A stretch of DNA of 64,000 nucleotides from NCBI GenBank assembly GCA_027575765.1, contig JANBPT010000024.1, positions 46,999 through 110,998 of the forward strand. Reading direction: 5' to 3'. Positions 10,332-21,921 of the stretch are shown piece by piece. The notes under the pieces are model-generated. The model was not told where the DNA came from. It made no database searches and saw only the letters and a list, made by a program, of their open reading frames with translations. Source of the stretch: Tieghemiomyces parasiticus (Eukaryota; Kickxellomycota; Dimargaritomycetes; Dimargaritales; Dimargaritaceae). Each line of letters opens with the position of its first letter. Position 1 is the first letter of the stretch. The translations under genes were made by a program, and so were the position numbers.

Positions 10332-12002
10332 CTAGTTGAACATGAACTTGAACTGATGGCCACCACCTCCTCCTTGACCGAAGGGAGACCCGCCACCCTG
10401 GTGGAAGAAGAATTGCTGACCACCGCCACCACCGTGGCCAAATGGGAACCCACCGCCCGGCGCCCCGCCGCCGTTCGGATCGTCAGGGTCGTGGCCCTGG
10501 TCGTATTGGGTGCGTTTCTCGTCGTCAGACAGAATCTCCCAGGCCTTATTGATCTCAAACATCTTCTGTTTGACTTCTTCAGTACTGAGTTCGCCTTCAT
10601 ACTTGTCGGGGTGCCAATCCTTAACGAGCTTACGGTAGGCCCGCTTGATCTCAGGAGTCCCGGCCTCCTTGGGTACGCCCAGCACCTTGTAGTAATCGGG
10701 GCGCTGGGCCACGCGCTGGAGCTGCATGGCTCGCATCAGTTTCTGTTGGAGTTCGCGGGTGGGCTGGCCCCCGCTTAGGTCCTTAACACGGTTCAGGTCG
10801 GCCAGGGCTGCATCGGCGTTCTCCAGCTCTAGGTAGCTGTCGGCTCGCAGGGTCAAGATTTCTGAATCGTCCGGTGTTTGCGTCAAAGCTGCCGTGCACC
10901 ACTCTACGGCCAGCTCGTGCTTCTTGAACCCGGCGAAGCTTCGGCAGGCCAGCGTCGTCAGGTGGAGGAATAGCTTGCGCGGCATGGCCTGGAACGCATG
11001 AGTGGTCTTTTTCTCGCTCACCGGGACGCCAGCATCGACGAATACTTGGTTAGTCCGGTCCTCCAACTCGCCCACCAGGCCCGTCGGCTTCTTGCCGTCG
11101 TCCGTCGTGGCGGCGGTTCGGGCCAGGTGGAACGCGGTCAGGGCCTTGGCGGCCGAGTTAAACTTCTTCTTGTCAAAGTTGGCCTGTACGGCTTTGATTT
11201 CCTTCTCGTGCTTTTTGAGCTCACGGAAGATGGCCTTGCACGCCTTATTCTCTGGGTCGGAGTTGAGGCAGATCTTGATGGCGGCGGTGGCCTTCTTCGG
11301 TTGATATAAGGCGTAGTAATAAAGTAGGGCCAGCCGGCGGACAGCAGGCAGGTTCGATGGGTCGACCTGGACCGCGCGGTTAAGGTCGGCTACAGCCCGC
11401 TCACCCTCGCCCTGGGCGAGATAGGCATTACTGCGTAGTTCAAACAGCTCGGCCATCTGCGTTGCATGCTTGAGGGCGGCCGTAGCGGCCTTGACGCAGT
11501 CTTCGGGCCGCCCAGCAGCCAGGGCGGCTACGGCTTCGGCATGGCCCCGCTCGGCGGCCTCAACGTCTTCTAGGCCCTGGCGTACGGTCTCGGCAGTGGA
11601 AGTGCCCAGTGAGCGCAGGTGCTCCAGGTCGGCACGGGCCTGGGCGAAGAGCCCCTGGCGCGTCAGGAGCTTGCTGCGCTGGGCCAGGGCTGGCTCAAAG
11701 TCAGGGTCGAGCTTGAGGGCGTCCGACAGGTCAGTGAGGGCGGCAACAGTGCGGCCCATGGTCAGATATACAGTGGCCCGCTTGAAGTGAGTCAGTGGGC
11801 GGGTGGGGTCGGCGGCCAGGGCCTCTTGGTAACTGTCCAGGGCAGCCTGGTAGCTGCCGGCCGTGAAGTGCTTGTGTGCCGTATCCAGCAAGGGCTGGAC
11901 AGCCGGCATGTCATAGAAGTCCTGGTCATGGGCGAGGGCGGGTTCTAGGGTCAGGAATGACACGGCCAGAATGCCGAGCAGCAACGTACGGGACGGCCGC
12001 AT
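10332..12002 (-). CDS. ER-lumenal TPR and J-domain co-chaperone, DNAJC3/p58IPK type
   Basis: Single exon of 556 residues. I chose the ATG at 12002 because it opens directly onto a signal peptide (MRPSRTLLLGILAVSFLTLE, cleavage near PALA). The frame stays open 32 codons further upstream but that extension is not signal-like. Residues from about 30 to 420 are tetratricopeptide repeats, such as AGSYQAALDSYQEALAADP and GEGERAVADLNRAVQVDP. The J domain covers about 437-510 with DYYKVLGV and the invariant HPD in DWHPDKYEG, the motif that stimulates Hsp70 ATPase. The tail is a Gly/Phe/Gln-rich region. The order signal-TPR-J-G/F matches DNAJC3, which delivers unfolded clients to BiP in the ER. No C-terminal KDEL-like signal is present (it ends KFMFN), which is also true of family members. 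The gene has no introns although neighbours have many. Confidence 0.9.
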   Translation of the reverse strand: MRPSRTLLLGILAVSFLTLEPALAHDQDFYDMPAVQPLLDTAHKHFTAGSYQAALDSYQEALAADPTRPLTHFKRATVYLTMGRTVAALTDLSDALKLDPDFEPALAQRSKLLTRQGLFAQARADLEHLRSLGTSTAETVRQGLEDVEAAERGHAEAVAALAAGRPEDCVKAATAALKHATQMAELFELRSNAYLAQGEGERAVADLNRAVQVDPSNLPAVRRLALLYYYALYQPKKATAAIKICLNSDPENKACKAIFRELKKHEKEIKAVQANFDKKKFNSAAKALTAFHLARTAATTDDGKKPTGLVGELEDRTNQVFVDAGVPVSEKKTTHAFQAMPRKLFLHLTTLACRSFAGFKKHELAVEWCTAALTQTPDDSEILTLRADSYLELENADAALADLNRVKDLSGGQPTRELQQKLMRAMQLQRVAQRPDYYKVLGVPKEAGTPEIKRAYRKLVKDWHPDKYEGELSTEEVKQKMFEINKAWEILSDDEKRTQYDQGHDPDDPNGGGAPGGGFPFGHGGGGGQQFFFHQGGGSPFGQGGGGGHQFKFMFN

Positions 12003-13673
12003 AGTTATATGGACGAGAAGGCTGGTGGCTAGTATCGGCAAAAGGGTATTCTGCTGGCACAAAGAATGACAGATAGGTGGCCGTAAATGGCAGGGCACAG
12101 CGCTGGGCTGCGGAGCGTAAAGAAACTTCGAGATGCTTAACGAGTAAGATGGAAGAGAGAGAGTGCGGGCGAGATGGGCAAAGTAGGCGCATCTCAGGAT
12201 ACAGCGTGGGGCGTCAAGGAAAGGAAAAGCTGGGCTATGGGTGAGCCAAGGTGCACGAGGGAACGAAGGCGTAAGGGCGGGATGGTTATATAGGCAGGGC
12301 GCTGGGTTTTGTTAGGCCAGCATGCACGATGTGGGCGTTGCACCCACACGCCCACTCCAGCTCCTTTGCCTTGATATAGTTGACACTCTCCACCTACCCC
12401 TCACCGCCGAAGACTCCAGGGCTCGCGCCGCCCTATTCGCCCTCCCTTTCGGCCACTCCCTTAGCCACCTTCGTCTCGTCGGTAGGGTGTCACGGGAAGC
12501 CGTTGATCATCTCACAGGCCCCGCACAGGGACCTCGAGTGGAGCTGGGAGATGACGAGAGCGGGGACTGGCCATTGTCGGCCGCGCAAATCGTTGCGTTT
12601 CCACAGCGCCGCCCCTTCCCTCCTCCCCGTCTTCGTCTTGAACCCCCAGGCCCCGATCGGACCGCACAGATTGAGCAAGTTGGTATTGACTTGCCTCTTG
12701 GTCACACCCACAGCGGCGGCCTACTTCTCCGGTCTCTAACGCTGGCCAGCAGACCTGATTGACGGTGGTGACTTCGGGATGCGGTTTATCTTGTGGGTAC
12801 GGTGGCCGGTTTGGGTAGCCGTTTGTGCGCCATTGATGGTAGGGCGGCGGTCTAGGACCGTTAGCCACTAGTTGCATGCCACGCGGCGGGATGGTGCTTT
12901 GGCAGAGGGTACAGTGACACCCTACCCGTTCTATGCCGAAGGCTGTGGGCGACCAACGAAGCGAGTGGCCGCGAGTCTTTCGTAGGTCCAGTGGAGTGGA
13001 GTTGCGAATATCTGCCATGAGGCATTGTAGCGCTGCATATAGGGGTGCCCGCGCCTTGTCAGGCCCCAGGCTCGCTTGCTGACCATGACGGGACAGGCGA
13101 GGGCCATCTGTGAGTCGCCCCCCTCCTTACCCATGATAGTTCCAACCAATGTTAAGTGGGGCTAGCTCGCCTCGAAAAGTAGTCAGAGAGGCCCTGGCAG
13201 CAGGGAGGGGGGTTGCCTTTAGCCAAGGATGCGACTACCGTTGTTGCCTCTCAGAAATCTGCACCTGGCCCAGAGCCACACGATAAAGGCGAAGCGCTAG
13301 GCTCAGTCAGCACCAATGGTAGTGGCTCAAGCCGACCATCGTAAACAAAGGCGTGCTGCATCTACAACTCTGTCCGTCAAGGGTCTGGAAGACTATTAGC
13401 CGTGCATGGGCGCCACGGCCCAAGGAATAGGTGGACATGGCCTTCGCACCAGTGTGAGCAGCTCACCACGTCATGACCTCCACCGACCAGACCGCAAGCC
13501 CACCGGTCAACGCCACTCCACAATACTCTGCCAGTCCCTGCCCTGGCTCCCTCGTCGCCTATTACCACTGGTCATTGCTTGGTGTTGGCCACTCCCACAC
13601 CCTCTCATTCCCCACCATCCCCACCCTAGTTCACACAATTGCCACCGGCTGTGCCATCCCAGCTCCGCTCACC
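12003..13673. other. Divergent intergenic region with unresolved coding-like segments
   Basis: This separates the DNAJC3-like gene (-) and the WDR91-like gene (+). A TATA-like TATATAA (minus reading) sits near 12286-12293, about 285 nt upstream of the chaperone ATG. A minus-strand frame at 13018..12512 contains a Cys cluster (GCHCTLCQSTIPPRG). An overlapping frame ends with LCGACEMINGFP. These could be exons of a small zinc-finger protein, but phases do not let me join them. Nothing else is supportable. Confidence 0.35.
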
Positions 13674-16600
13674 ATGAATTCCGTCCCTTACGTGGACGAG
13701 CTCATCCGGGAGTACCTCGTAGTAAGTGGCCGAGAGGGCAGCCGCCCTATTAGTGCCCGACCTCTATTCATATCGCAAACCGTCGGGCCCTGGCATTCCA
13801 GCTGTCAGGTGAATACGCTTTGGCTGTGGTGCCAGGGCGCTGGATACTCGCCTCACTCTACGCCGTCTAAGACGCCCTGTATCACAACACCACATCTCCA
13901 TTATGGCCGCACTCCTCCTGCCCCAATTATGCTATCCTGCCTTCAATAGTTTCGTGGGTTCACAACCACTCTGAATGCCTTCGAGGCGGACAACAAGGCC
14001 GACAAGGACCGGGCGTTCCAGGTAGGCACAGCAGTTATGTCGTAGCCCCCACAGGAGAGCGATCAAAGCCCAACTATCCTGGCCCATACTAATCATCTGG
14101 CCCGCTCATATCTACCTTTCACGCATCCTCCTGCAATGGCGCACAGTCCGATAAGGTCTCCCAGCACCTACTCGACCTGGCTGCCAGCCTCGAAATTGAA
14201 AGTGTTCTGAGCTACTGGCGCTACCTAGATCTCCGTCTCTTTTCGCGTCTGGAGGAGCAGTACAGCCCCAGCGTGCGTCACATAGAGCAGGAGCTCGTAC
14301 GCTACTGCATGATTGAAGGTCAGTGCCATTACCCTGGAATTGATGATTAGCTATGAAGTTCAGATTCTAAGCGGAGACGCCATCCGGACCTCGCTATCTT
14401 ACAGTTGCCTACTCCCTGTGACCGTTTCCATTGACACCCCGACAACCTCACAACTTACGATGAATGACAGGTATTACCCGAAAGAAGATGGTCAAGGTAC
14501 TTGCGTGCATCGAGATCTATTCTTCTGAGATGATGCACTCCGCCGAGTGGACGCGCTGGTTTGGTAAGTATACTATGGGGGTAGACCAGGTATGGGATTT
14601 TGGCCGGTGGAGTGTCCCCTGTCAACCAAGCGTAACCGCACCCCACCCAGACACGCCCTACCTTATTCACCCTCCTTTCCATCGGCTTTCACCACCGTCC
14701 AGCCCTTCCCTACCTCCCGGAGCCGGAAAAGACACCGTACTTCCGGCCCTACTTTTCCTCCCAGTGGCAGGAGGCCTTCCGCACGTCACTGCGAAACTTC
14801 ATCGACACAGTCTTTAAGAATATGCGTAAGTCACCCGATCGCAAGCATGGAACATCAGTGGCACGTACGCAGACAAACCTACTCGGTGGCCCGTCTCCAT
14901 ACTCTAGCTTCCAAACCTAATCTTCACCATACCCGCCCCCCCCACCTTTGCAAATGTTGGCTTCGCAGCACTGCCGGGCTTGTTAAATTTCGGGGCCGAC
15001 TTCATTAACCGTCAGAATCTCCAGGCCGAAATCCGTAACCTCAAGGCGAACATCCGTACACTACACAACAAACTGGAGAAGAGCAGTATTGAGTCGAAGG
15101 CTATCCAGCAGAGATTGGAGGCCACGGTGCAGGAACAGGATAGTCTCCGTCGCAGCGCCTCGGCCAAATCCCAGGACCGACCGACCTCCATTCACCTCCC
15201 ACGGGGCGCGGCGGACAATGCAAGTGAGGGCGGCGAACGGGCCCTACAACCATCGAGCCTCCCAAGCGGTGGCCAGCCCTCTAATCAATCCGCTGAGCCC
15301 GAGATCATGATGGCTGTGCGGGATGCCACGGCGGATCTGGCTGATATCCGGTCTATCCAGTCCGTGTCTTCCAATGCTACAGCCGAGGACATCCCCTACA
15401 CTGTGGTGAGCCAGGAGATCTATCAGGAACACACCGCTGAGGTCGTCAGCGCCCGGTTCTCTACGGACGGGAACCTCATCGCCAGCTTCGATACCGACGG
15501 GATCGTCAAGTAAGTGCAAAGAAGACAAAGTGGCCGAGTGCACAAATCTTACAGGGCCTATGGCCCCCCTCTTCACCCTTACCGACCATCATCACCCTCC
15601 CCCCTTCTTCTTCGAATCTGCCCAGGATTTGGAGCCACATGCAGGCGCTCACCAAGGCCAATTCGAGGCTGAACTCCATAGCCGATGTCACCTGCGTCGA
15701 GTGGGATCAAAAATCCAGCAAACTGGTATGTCATAGCTTACACTGGGGTTAGGCGCGATCTACCGGGCCCTGCCCGGCCATCGGACCTCTAGAAGGTGCC
15801 GCCCAGATCTGGTCATTAACTCATTACCGCGCACACACGCGACATTGCCAACCTAGCTCTTCATTGGGACCAGTGGCGGCTCGATTAAAGTGTACAATAC
15901 AGAGTCCAAGGCGGTCGTCCACGACTTCATTTGCCCATCCCGACATCCTTAGTAAGTAACTCTGATTGAACTAGCCCAGCACTACCGAATTACACTATCC
16001 CAGCTAGCCGACTGCCAAGCAGTCCGTGGAAGACCCTCCCACCTAACCCTCTGCCCTTCGTTTATCCACCCTATGCGATATCCAGTGTCACTCACCTCTG
16101 TTGTACGCCCAACGCCGCGGTGCTGGTGAGCGTCTCCTCCAACATTCACATCGGCGGCAGCCGTTCGCCTGTCCAAACGTTCCCCTCCGTAGGCCTTCCC
16201 GAGACCGGCGGGGTCGATCCTGCCGTACCCCGGACAGAGCAACTGATCTCCACCTGGGACTGGAAGACACGCACCAACCAGGTAAGTAGCCAGGCTATTC
16301 CTGAGCAGCAACAGCGAGCTAGGCCTTTCCACCCGCTCAATTGGCCACATCATACGGCTGAACATGACGATCCGCTGATCGATATTACTCCTGGACTTTA
16401 CATCCCTCAGAACAACTACAAACTGGATACGGACGCCCAGGGGATCTGCAGTGTACGGTTCAATCACAATGGCCAGCTCCTTGTGGTGGCAGAAGTGTCG
16501 GGGTGCATCCACATTCTCGGTAGGTTTATTCATAGGGGGGGGGGAAGACACATGACCTACAGTCCACGGAATCGTCCAAGTCGTGCCACGGCTCTTGCGA

Positions 16601-17385
16601 GGCACTCTATTAACCTAGTGTTAAATTTTACGCGATTCTTGCATGGTCACTCGCATGCAGATGCCAGCACCCTAACAAGTATCGCCCAGTGGCAGGTGGA
16701 AGACCAACAGCTCTGTCTGGCCGTGTTCAGCTTCGATGAGAACGAAATTATCTGCATCAACACGGATAACCAGGTAGGTATCCCTTTGCGTTTGGTCGCC
16801 GATCCACTAGTCCAGTGCAGAATATCTGCAGCAAGTTATACGCAGCCCTCCGGCTCACAAGCCCCCCCCCACTTTGATCTATCCGCTTGCATTTTCTGCG
16901 TCCTCAGGTATCGACCTGGTCACTGCATAAGCCGGGCACCTGTACGAGCCCACTCGTACCCACCACGCGGGCTCCTGAGATGGGGGATCAGTCGCTCACC
17001 CCGCATACTGTCGCCGTTAGCGACGACGCCCAACATAGCGTCGCGCTCCTAGGTCCCTGTCAGGCCGCCGTCTACATGGTATGTATGAGTATAGGCAAGG
17101 TCTTCAGCAACCCGCCTAGAGTTTGGAAAATTGTTGGCGTAGATTACCATGCCGTTCGGCCGGAAACAACCGCGCTGACGCCTGTATTTTTTGTCGCACC
17201 TCACCCCCCCCCCGACTTCCTTTGCCGGCCACTTTAAGATGAAATCGGGTAAGCTGCTCCAAAACCTTAAACGTCACAGCCAGCCCATCACCAGCGTCGA
17301 CTGGGCAGCCGATCAAAATGTGCTTTTAACGGCTGGCGAGGATGGCCTGATTCGAGTGTACCAATTGTCCAAAGTGCTGCCTTAA
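13674..17385 (+). CDS. WDR91-like WD-repeat endosomal protein (659 aa, 13 exons)
   Basis: Exons: 13674..13721, 13950..14021, 14147..14318, 14471..14563, 14703..14825, 14969..15509, 15626..15725, 15857..15951, 16086..16281, 16411..16519, 16661..16773, 16908..17078 and 17239..17385. They sum to 1980 nt with all phases matching. The N-terminus reads VDELIREYLVFRGFTTTLNAFEAD, then SYWRYLDLRLFSRLEEQY and WFALPYLPEPEKTPYF, the block order of metazoan WDR91. A coiled coil follows (about residues 175-220, NLQAEIRNLKANIRTLHNKL), then a Ser-rich linker, then a WD40 propeller from about residue 310 to the C-terminus. The last blade is SGKLLQNLKRHSQPITSVDW..GEDGLIRVYQ. Animal WDR91 works with WDR81 on endosomes to restrain PI3P synthesis and aid Rab7 conversion; the same role is inferred here. 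Length is somewhat shorter than the human protein. Acceptors are YAG except the last, tttaag. Confidence 0.88.
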
Positions 17386-17756
17386 AATCACCCAACTTCA
17401 CGGCTTGGCGGAGATAACGATCAATGCGTGGGCATATCCTCTAGATCCTTTACAGTCCGGTCTCTTTATGTACGTTTTGAACTACTTCACTGCGTATATT
17501 CCTAATACATTCCATAGCTCAGCGAGATTTCCATCCTCAATTGTCAAAGCTGTTATCTGCCCAGAAAAGTGCTACAGTCTAAAATGGGGCTTGGTGTATA
17601 TCCACGACATGGCAATTAGTCATAATAAGTATCAAATTTAGAAATCGATTTAATTAGCAGGATAAAGGGCCCAGCAGAAGTTAACGGGAAGGACAACAGG
17701 TCACGGTCCGCCGGTGGGACCACGACGGAAGGGCACTGCTGGATTACCTCCAGGCC
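17386..17756. other. Convergent intergenic region
   Basis: AT-richer spacer between the 3' ends of the WDR91-like gene and UBC9. It contains no supportable frame and probably holds both polyadenylation regions. Confidence 0.5.
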
Positions 17757-18233
17757 TTATTTGGGAATATTCTCGCGGGCCTGTTGCCGCACACGCTTGT
17801 TGTACAACTCCCGATTCTTCTTGAACAGACTGTACGCCTCGGCCTGGGCCGGGCTCTCGGGGTTTGGGTTATCAAGCAAATCCTGAATCCCCAACAGAAT
17901 CTGTTTGACGGTGATGCCTGGTTTCCAGTCCTCGTCGGCATTCACGATCGACAGGCACACTGTTCCCGACGGGTACACGTTGGGGTGGAACAGTGGCGGC
18001 GTGAACTTGCACTTGGGCGGCTTGGTTGGGTAGTCGTCCGGGAACAAAATGTCCAGTTTGTACACCCCGTGCTCCCAATCCGTGCCGGGCTTGCCCGGGA
18101 TACCGACCTGCCACGTCATAAGATCGAGCGTCCCATCCGCTGCCTTGCTAGGCCGCGCGTAGAACCCGAATGGATGATCTTTGCGCCATTGCTTGCGCTC
18201 CTCTAGGAGTCGCACGCGACAGATGCCGTCCAT
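17757..18233 (-). CDS. UBC9: SUMO-conjugating enzyme E2 (UBC9)
   Basis: Intronless, 158 residues, the exact family length. The UBC fold is full: [15 protein letters not shown] at the N-terminus (the SUMO-binding basic face), then the [20 protein letters not shown] strand block, and the HPN motif in FHPNVYPSG. The catalytic cysteine is Cys93 in GTVCLSIV. The [20 protein letters not shown] block and the [13 protein letters not shown] helix follow. It accepts SUMO from Aos1-Uba2 on Cys93 and transfers it to Psi-K-x-E lysines in nuclear proteins. The start [14 protein letters not shown] differs from the usual MSGI(A/C) opening only at residue 2, which supports this ATG. The absence of introns contrasts with the 13-exon neighbour. 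Confidence 0.97.
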   Translation of the reverse strand: MDGICRVRLLEERKQWRKDHPFGFYARPSKAADGTLDLMTWQVGIPGKPGTDWEHGVYKLDILFPDDYPTKPPKCKFTPPLFHPNVYPSGTVCLSIVNADEDWKPGITVKQILLGIQDLLDNPNPESPAQAEAYSLFKKNRELYNKRVRQQARENIPK

Positions 18234-19326
18234 GGAGGGTGGAGAGGGGTGTTATGAATGATGGACCAGAGGTTAATGGATATGAGGCAAGGTAGAAAGA
18301 AAAAGGGATGCGGAAGGCAATGAGGAAGAGCCTAGGCCAGAAAGGTCCGCAGGCTAGAGTCAGGATGGAATGTAGGGATCCCAGGGAACCCCGACCGCAT
18401 GCGAATGGTATCGATGTGTTTGTTGTTGACGGGAGGAGAAAAAGGACGTGGAGCTCCTCTACTGTCCGTATTATACTGCGGAAGCCGGGTAGAAGGCACA
18501 AACTGTAGTACTGCTCTAAGCCCATGGTGGGGACTGAATATTCGCACTATAGAACACCACAAGGTGGTGGAAAGGCCGAAATTATACACGATGGATTTAA
18601 TAAAACCTGTTCGTTAGTCTGACCCAGACCTGGTTGCCTGGAAACCGGGTCGTCATTTAGCGGGTAGTCGCTCGATAAAACCAACCAAACACCAACTTGC
18701 GCGATCCCAGCAGAAGCTGCTGATTATAAAGGTTGGGTTGTTTGAATTAAAAACCTAATAGAGAATCGAAGCCGGGGTCTTGCATCAACAATATGACGTA
18801 CTAAGCTTGCATCTTTAAGATGCCATGGGGATGACAGAAGATATATATATCCTTAGAGAGTGCACAAAAATGATCTGCTAACGAATAATTCAGGAGGGTA
18901 AGGGCATGGCTGTATTTATAATAGGAAAATATGATGTAGGGTTGTACTAGGCTTCTTAAGGCTTTCCCTATAGTCTAATTATCAACCTTCAAAAAGCATC
19001 ATGTTACATAGGTGTTACTACAAAATGTCCGCTACAGTTACTTTGGCTATGTAGCTGGCTTAAATCTCCACCCCATTCCTTGTATTAGTTGCTGGTGCAA
19101 GCAATAATAGTGTCACAATCAATAAAAATCCTTCATTTAAGTGGGATCACTTGGTTAATTTATGGAAAATTACTGTTTACTACATGTCTGCTATACAAGA
19201 ATAAGATAGATAGAGCTTAGGGCCGGATATCAAAGGGCAGAAGAGCACAACTCGTGTATGGGGAACCGACGCGATGTATTCTCTATTGTATTAATATATA
19301 TATTACTCCACACCTACAAAAATCGC
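18234..19326. other. UBC9 upstream region grading into an AT-rich island
   Basis: The first 300 bases are purine-rich on the plus strand and probably include the UBC9 promoter. From about 18,650 base composition turns clearly AT-rich, with TATATA runs near 18,840 and 19,293. No gene is visible. Confidence 0.45.
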
Positions 19327-19410
19327 GGTGGCTTGGCCGAGTGGTCTAAGGCGCCGGACTTAAGTTCCGGTCTCCAAACGGAGGCGTGGGTTCGAACCCC
19401 ACAGTCACCA
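19327..19410 (+). tRNA. tRNA-Leu (anticodon TAA)
   Basis: Full cloverleaf with a long variable arm. The acceptor stem pairs GGTGGCT with AGTCACC (one G-T pair) and the discriminator is A. The D arm is typical (TGGCCGAGTGGTCTAAGGC). Anticodon stem CCGGA/TCCGG encloses CTTAAGT, giving anticodon TAA at 19361-19363. The variable arm is TCTCCAAACGGAGGC. The T arm is GTGGGTTCGAACCCCAC, which is also the RNA polymerase III B box. No intron and no encoded CCA, as in nuclear tRNA genes. It reads TTA codons. Confidence 0.95.
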
Positions 19411-21839
19411 TCGCGTCCAATTATTTTTTGTTTCTAATGATATAGTTTTTTGTTTAGCCATGCTGCAACAAGTTGGTAAGGCTTCTGCACTGTAGTTAGC
19501 TAATAAATTTTACTTACGTTTTTTCTAGTCAGTATTGATATCAGTATCCAAAAGCTAATCACTGCAGAAACCCCCTTAGCATCAGTCATTATCCATACCA
19601 AGTGATTCATAAAACTCTTCATGACTAACCACTAACAAGGGAATCTTGAATTTCTGGTCAATTTTTTTTTGAGTAAGACCAGCAACATTCAATAGCCCTT
19701 AAGACACTGATAAATGTAGTATAGGTTGTAACTATGCGTGTCATAGTTTTCAAGTTATATCTGTTTTCATGATGTTTTGAAAAATAATCCATGGGCTTTT
19801 TAAATGTTAAAAAGTGGGAGAATTTGTGGTGCTACAGGAAAATGGTCTACACCCAATGGCACAAAACTAGAGAAATAAAAGTTGTTTATTTTGGTGATAA
19901 TGTAAATAATATGGGGCCACAACAGCATCCAAGCTATGCAAAAATAAATAAAGACAATATAGAAGATAAATCAGAATGGATAAATTAACTGTCAAGCCCT
20001 TGCCTACCTGCACAGGCTTGCTTCTTATACTTGTGGGTGAGGAAGGATCTACATCCCCCTGCATATTGCCCGTAACCTTAAAACTTTGAGTGGCCTTTCC
20101 CCATAGGGGGTTAGGCCATTGATTGCATTTTTTGGGTATTGGTGCATCTGCTAGATCCCTTCAAGAGGCAAACCAGGTGTCCTCACCACAAAGTCAGTGA
20201 AAGTTACCAAGATACTAGACCCTAAGGTCACAGCTTTCAGCAATCTAGGACACAATCTTAATAGGCAAGGGAGGCAAGTTTCATTGAGGTAGAATACTTG
20301 GATGATGCAAGGGACATAAGTACCAAGAGAAACTCAAAAGGGATGCCTGGAGGCAAGGCAGGGGACAACACTCCCAGAACATAGAAGTGCAGGTGATCAG
20401 GGTATATATAAGGTGAAGGTAAATACCCAAATGACAATGGCATTGATAATGCCTGCAATTACTACCAATTCATCCAGGATGGCAAGACAGAGGTTGAGCT
20501 GGGACAGAACAATGGTCTCTCCAAGGCATGACCTCAAGAACAATAAAACAGGTTGTAGGATTAGTCAGAAACGAGTCTAGACAATAGGACAGCCATCTAG
20601 ATGTCTCTAGGAGATTGGGCTTGTGACCATATGATCAAAGGCAATGTAACCTTAAAGTGCTACTGCCAGGGTAGGTTCAGGGTAACTAATGAGGAAGCCT
20701 ATGCAGGAATTCCCATGCCCTACAGTGAAATTACCCATGCTATACAGGAGGACCTCTATACATGGGTGAGCAGTGGTGGATACCTTGCAGATGCCATCCC
20801 CACAAGTGACAAGGTTATTCTATCAAAACAAGACATACTGGCAGGTTTATCAAGTGGTAAAGAACTTTCAAAATAATTAACAAAGTGAGGGCCCTACAGA
20901 ACTGTAAAGCAGACCGGTATCTGGAAGCTGGTCCCGCTTTCAAAAGAACCTCCAAGTCGAAGTGGAGAATTCAGGAAGATACAGTCGGACCAGGGCTGTC
21001 CGAATCTGTAACGCAAAGTTTGGTAGGTTAACTATTGATGGAGAAAACCTCAAAACAAAATCTAGAAACGTTACCAACAAGCAAGCTTAAGAGAATATTG
21101 GTACTAGACTTTACTAACAAAATAGTGCCAACAGATGGCACTATGGGACAGAAATTGGGAATAAGCTGCTGGGCCCTGTGTTGCATACTTGGGCCTGGCT
21201 TATATACTATGACTATACTAAAGGATTAACGCTAATTGGTGGAGGGCCTGGCTGGCCCCCCGTCTCTTCCGGGCCTCTCCCAGAGGTTGCCCGGTCTCTT
21301 TTCTTTTGTTATTTTCCATGGTTGTATAGGCGCGGCCTATTCAAGCTCCTCAAAGGGATAAGCCGTGCTCGGCTTCACAGAACTGTGAAGAAGAGATAAA
21401 TAAACCAAATTTTAATAAGAATTAGGTACCCTGAGGCAGGGTAGGGAAAACACTCCCCAAACCATTAGGTGCAGTTGGTTTGGCCTTAAATACAATAGAA
21501 GAATTTGAAAACATAATTAATGGTTCTCCGGTTGCTTTGGCTGTTCTTGCTGGTGGGCATTTTCCTGCCAACCTGAGAGATGAAACAAATAAAATCCAAA
21601 AGTCTGAAACAAGTAAAATTGAAAAGTATGAAACCCAAGTCATGGGAAATTAGGGATACTATTGGTGGGCGGTTTGGTAGATCGCTTACTGATCTCCCCA
21701 TGCCTTGGGTTAGCCTATTAGCTTCCTTCTGGTGGCCCTCGTCCTTTTTCCAAGGCCGGAAGAGTCGTAGCCTTATACATGGTCCCCTCAGGAACCCTCA
21801 AGAGAGTAAACTATGTTGGGTCTCCACAGAACAGCACGT
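19411..21839. other. AT-rich island between two tRNA genes, with decayed coding-like stretches
   Basis: Base composition and codon texture differ sharply from the surrounding GC-rich genes. A plus-strand frame at 20601..20876 encodes 91 residues (starting MSLGDWACDHMIKGNVTLKC). A nearby fragment upstream (about 20433-20534) contains NACNYYQFIQDGKTEVELGQ in another frame. Both look protein-like but match nothing I know. Segments at 21240-21400 and 21700-21820 return to a GC-rich texture. The whole looks like a decayed insertion next to tRNA genes, but I see no terminal repeats or transposase motif. Confidence 0.4.
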
Positions 21840-21921
21840 GTCAGTGTGCCAGAGTGGTTAATGGGTATGACTCGAAATCATATGGGCTTCGCCCGCGCAG
21901 GTTCAAATCCTGCCGCTGACG
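21840..21921 (+). tRNA. tRNA-Ser (anticodon CGA)
   Basis: Acceptor stem GTCAGTG pairs with CGCTGAC (one T-G pair), discriminator G. The anticodon stem TATGA/TCATA encloses CTCGAAA, giving anticodon CGA at 21873-21875, which reads TCG. The long variable arm (TGGGCTTCGCCCG) is typical of tRNA-Ser. The T arm GCAGGTTCAAATCCTGC carries the B box. No intron and no encoded CCA. Confidence 0.95.

Noticed and set aside
19327..21921. A complete transposon between the two tRNA genes
   Set aside because: I found no terminal inverted or long terminal repeats and no transposase, integrase or reverse transcriptase motif; only composition and decayed frames support an insertion.
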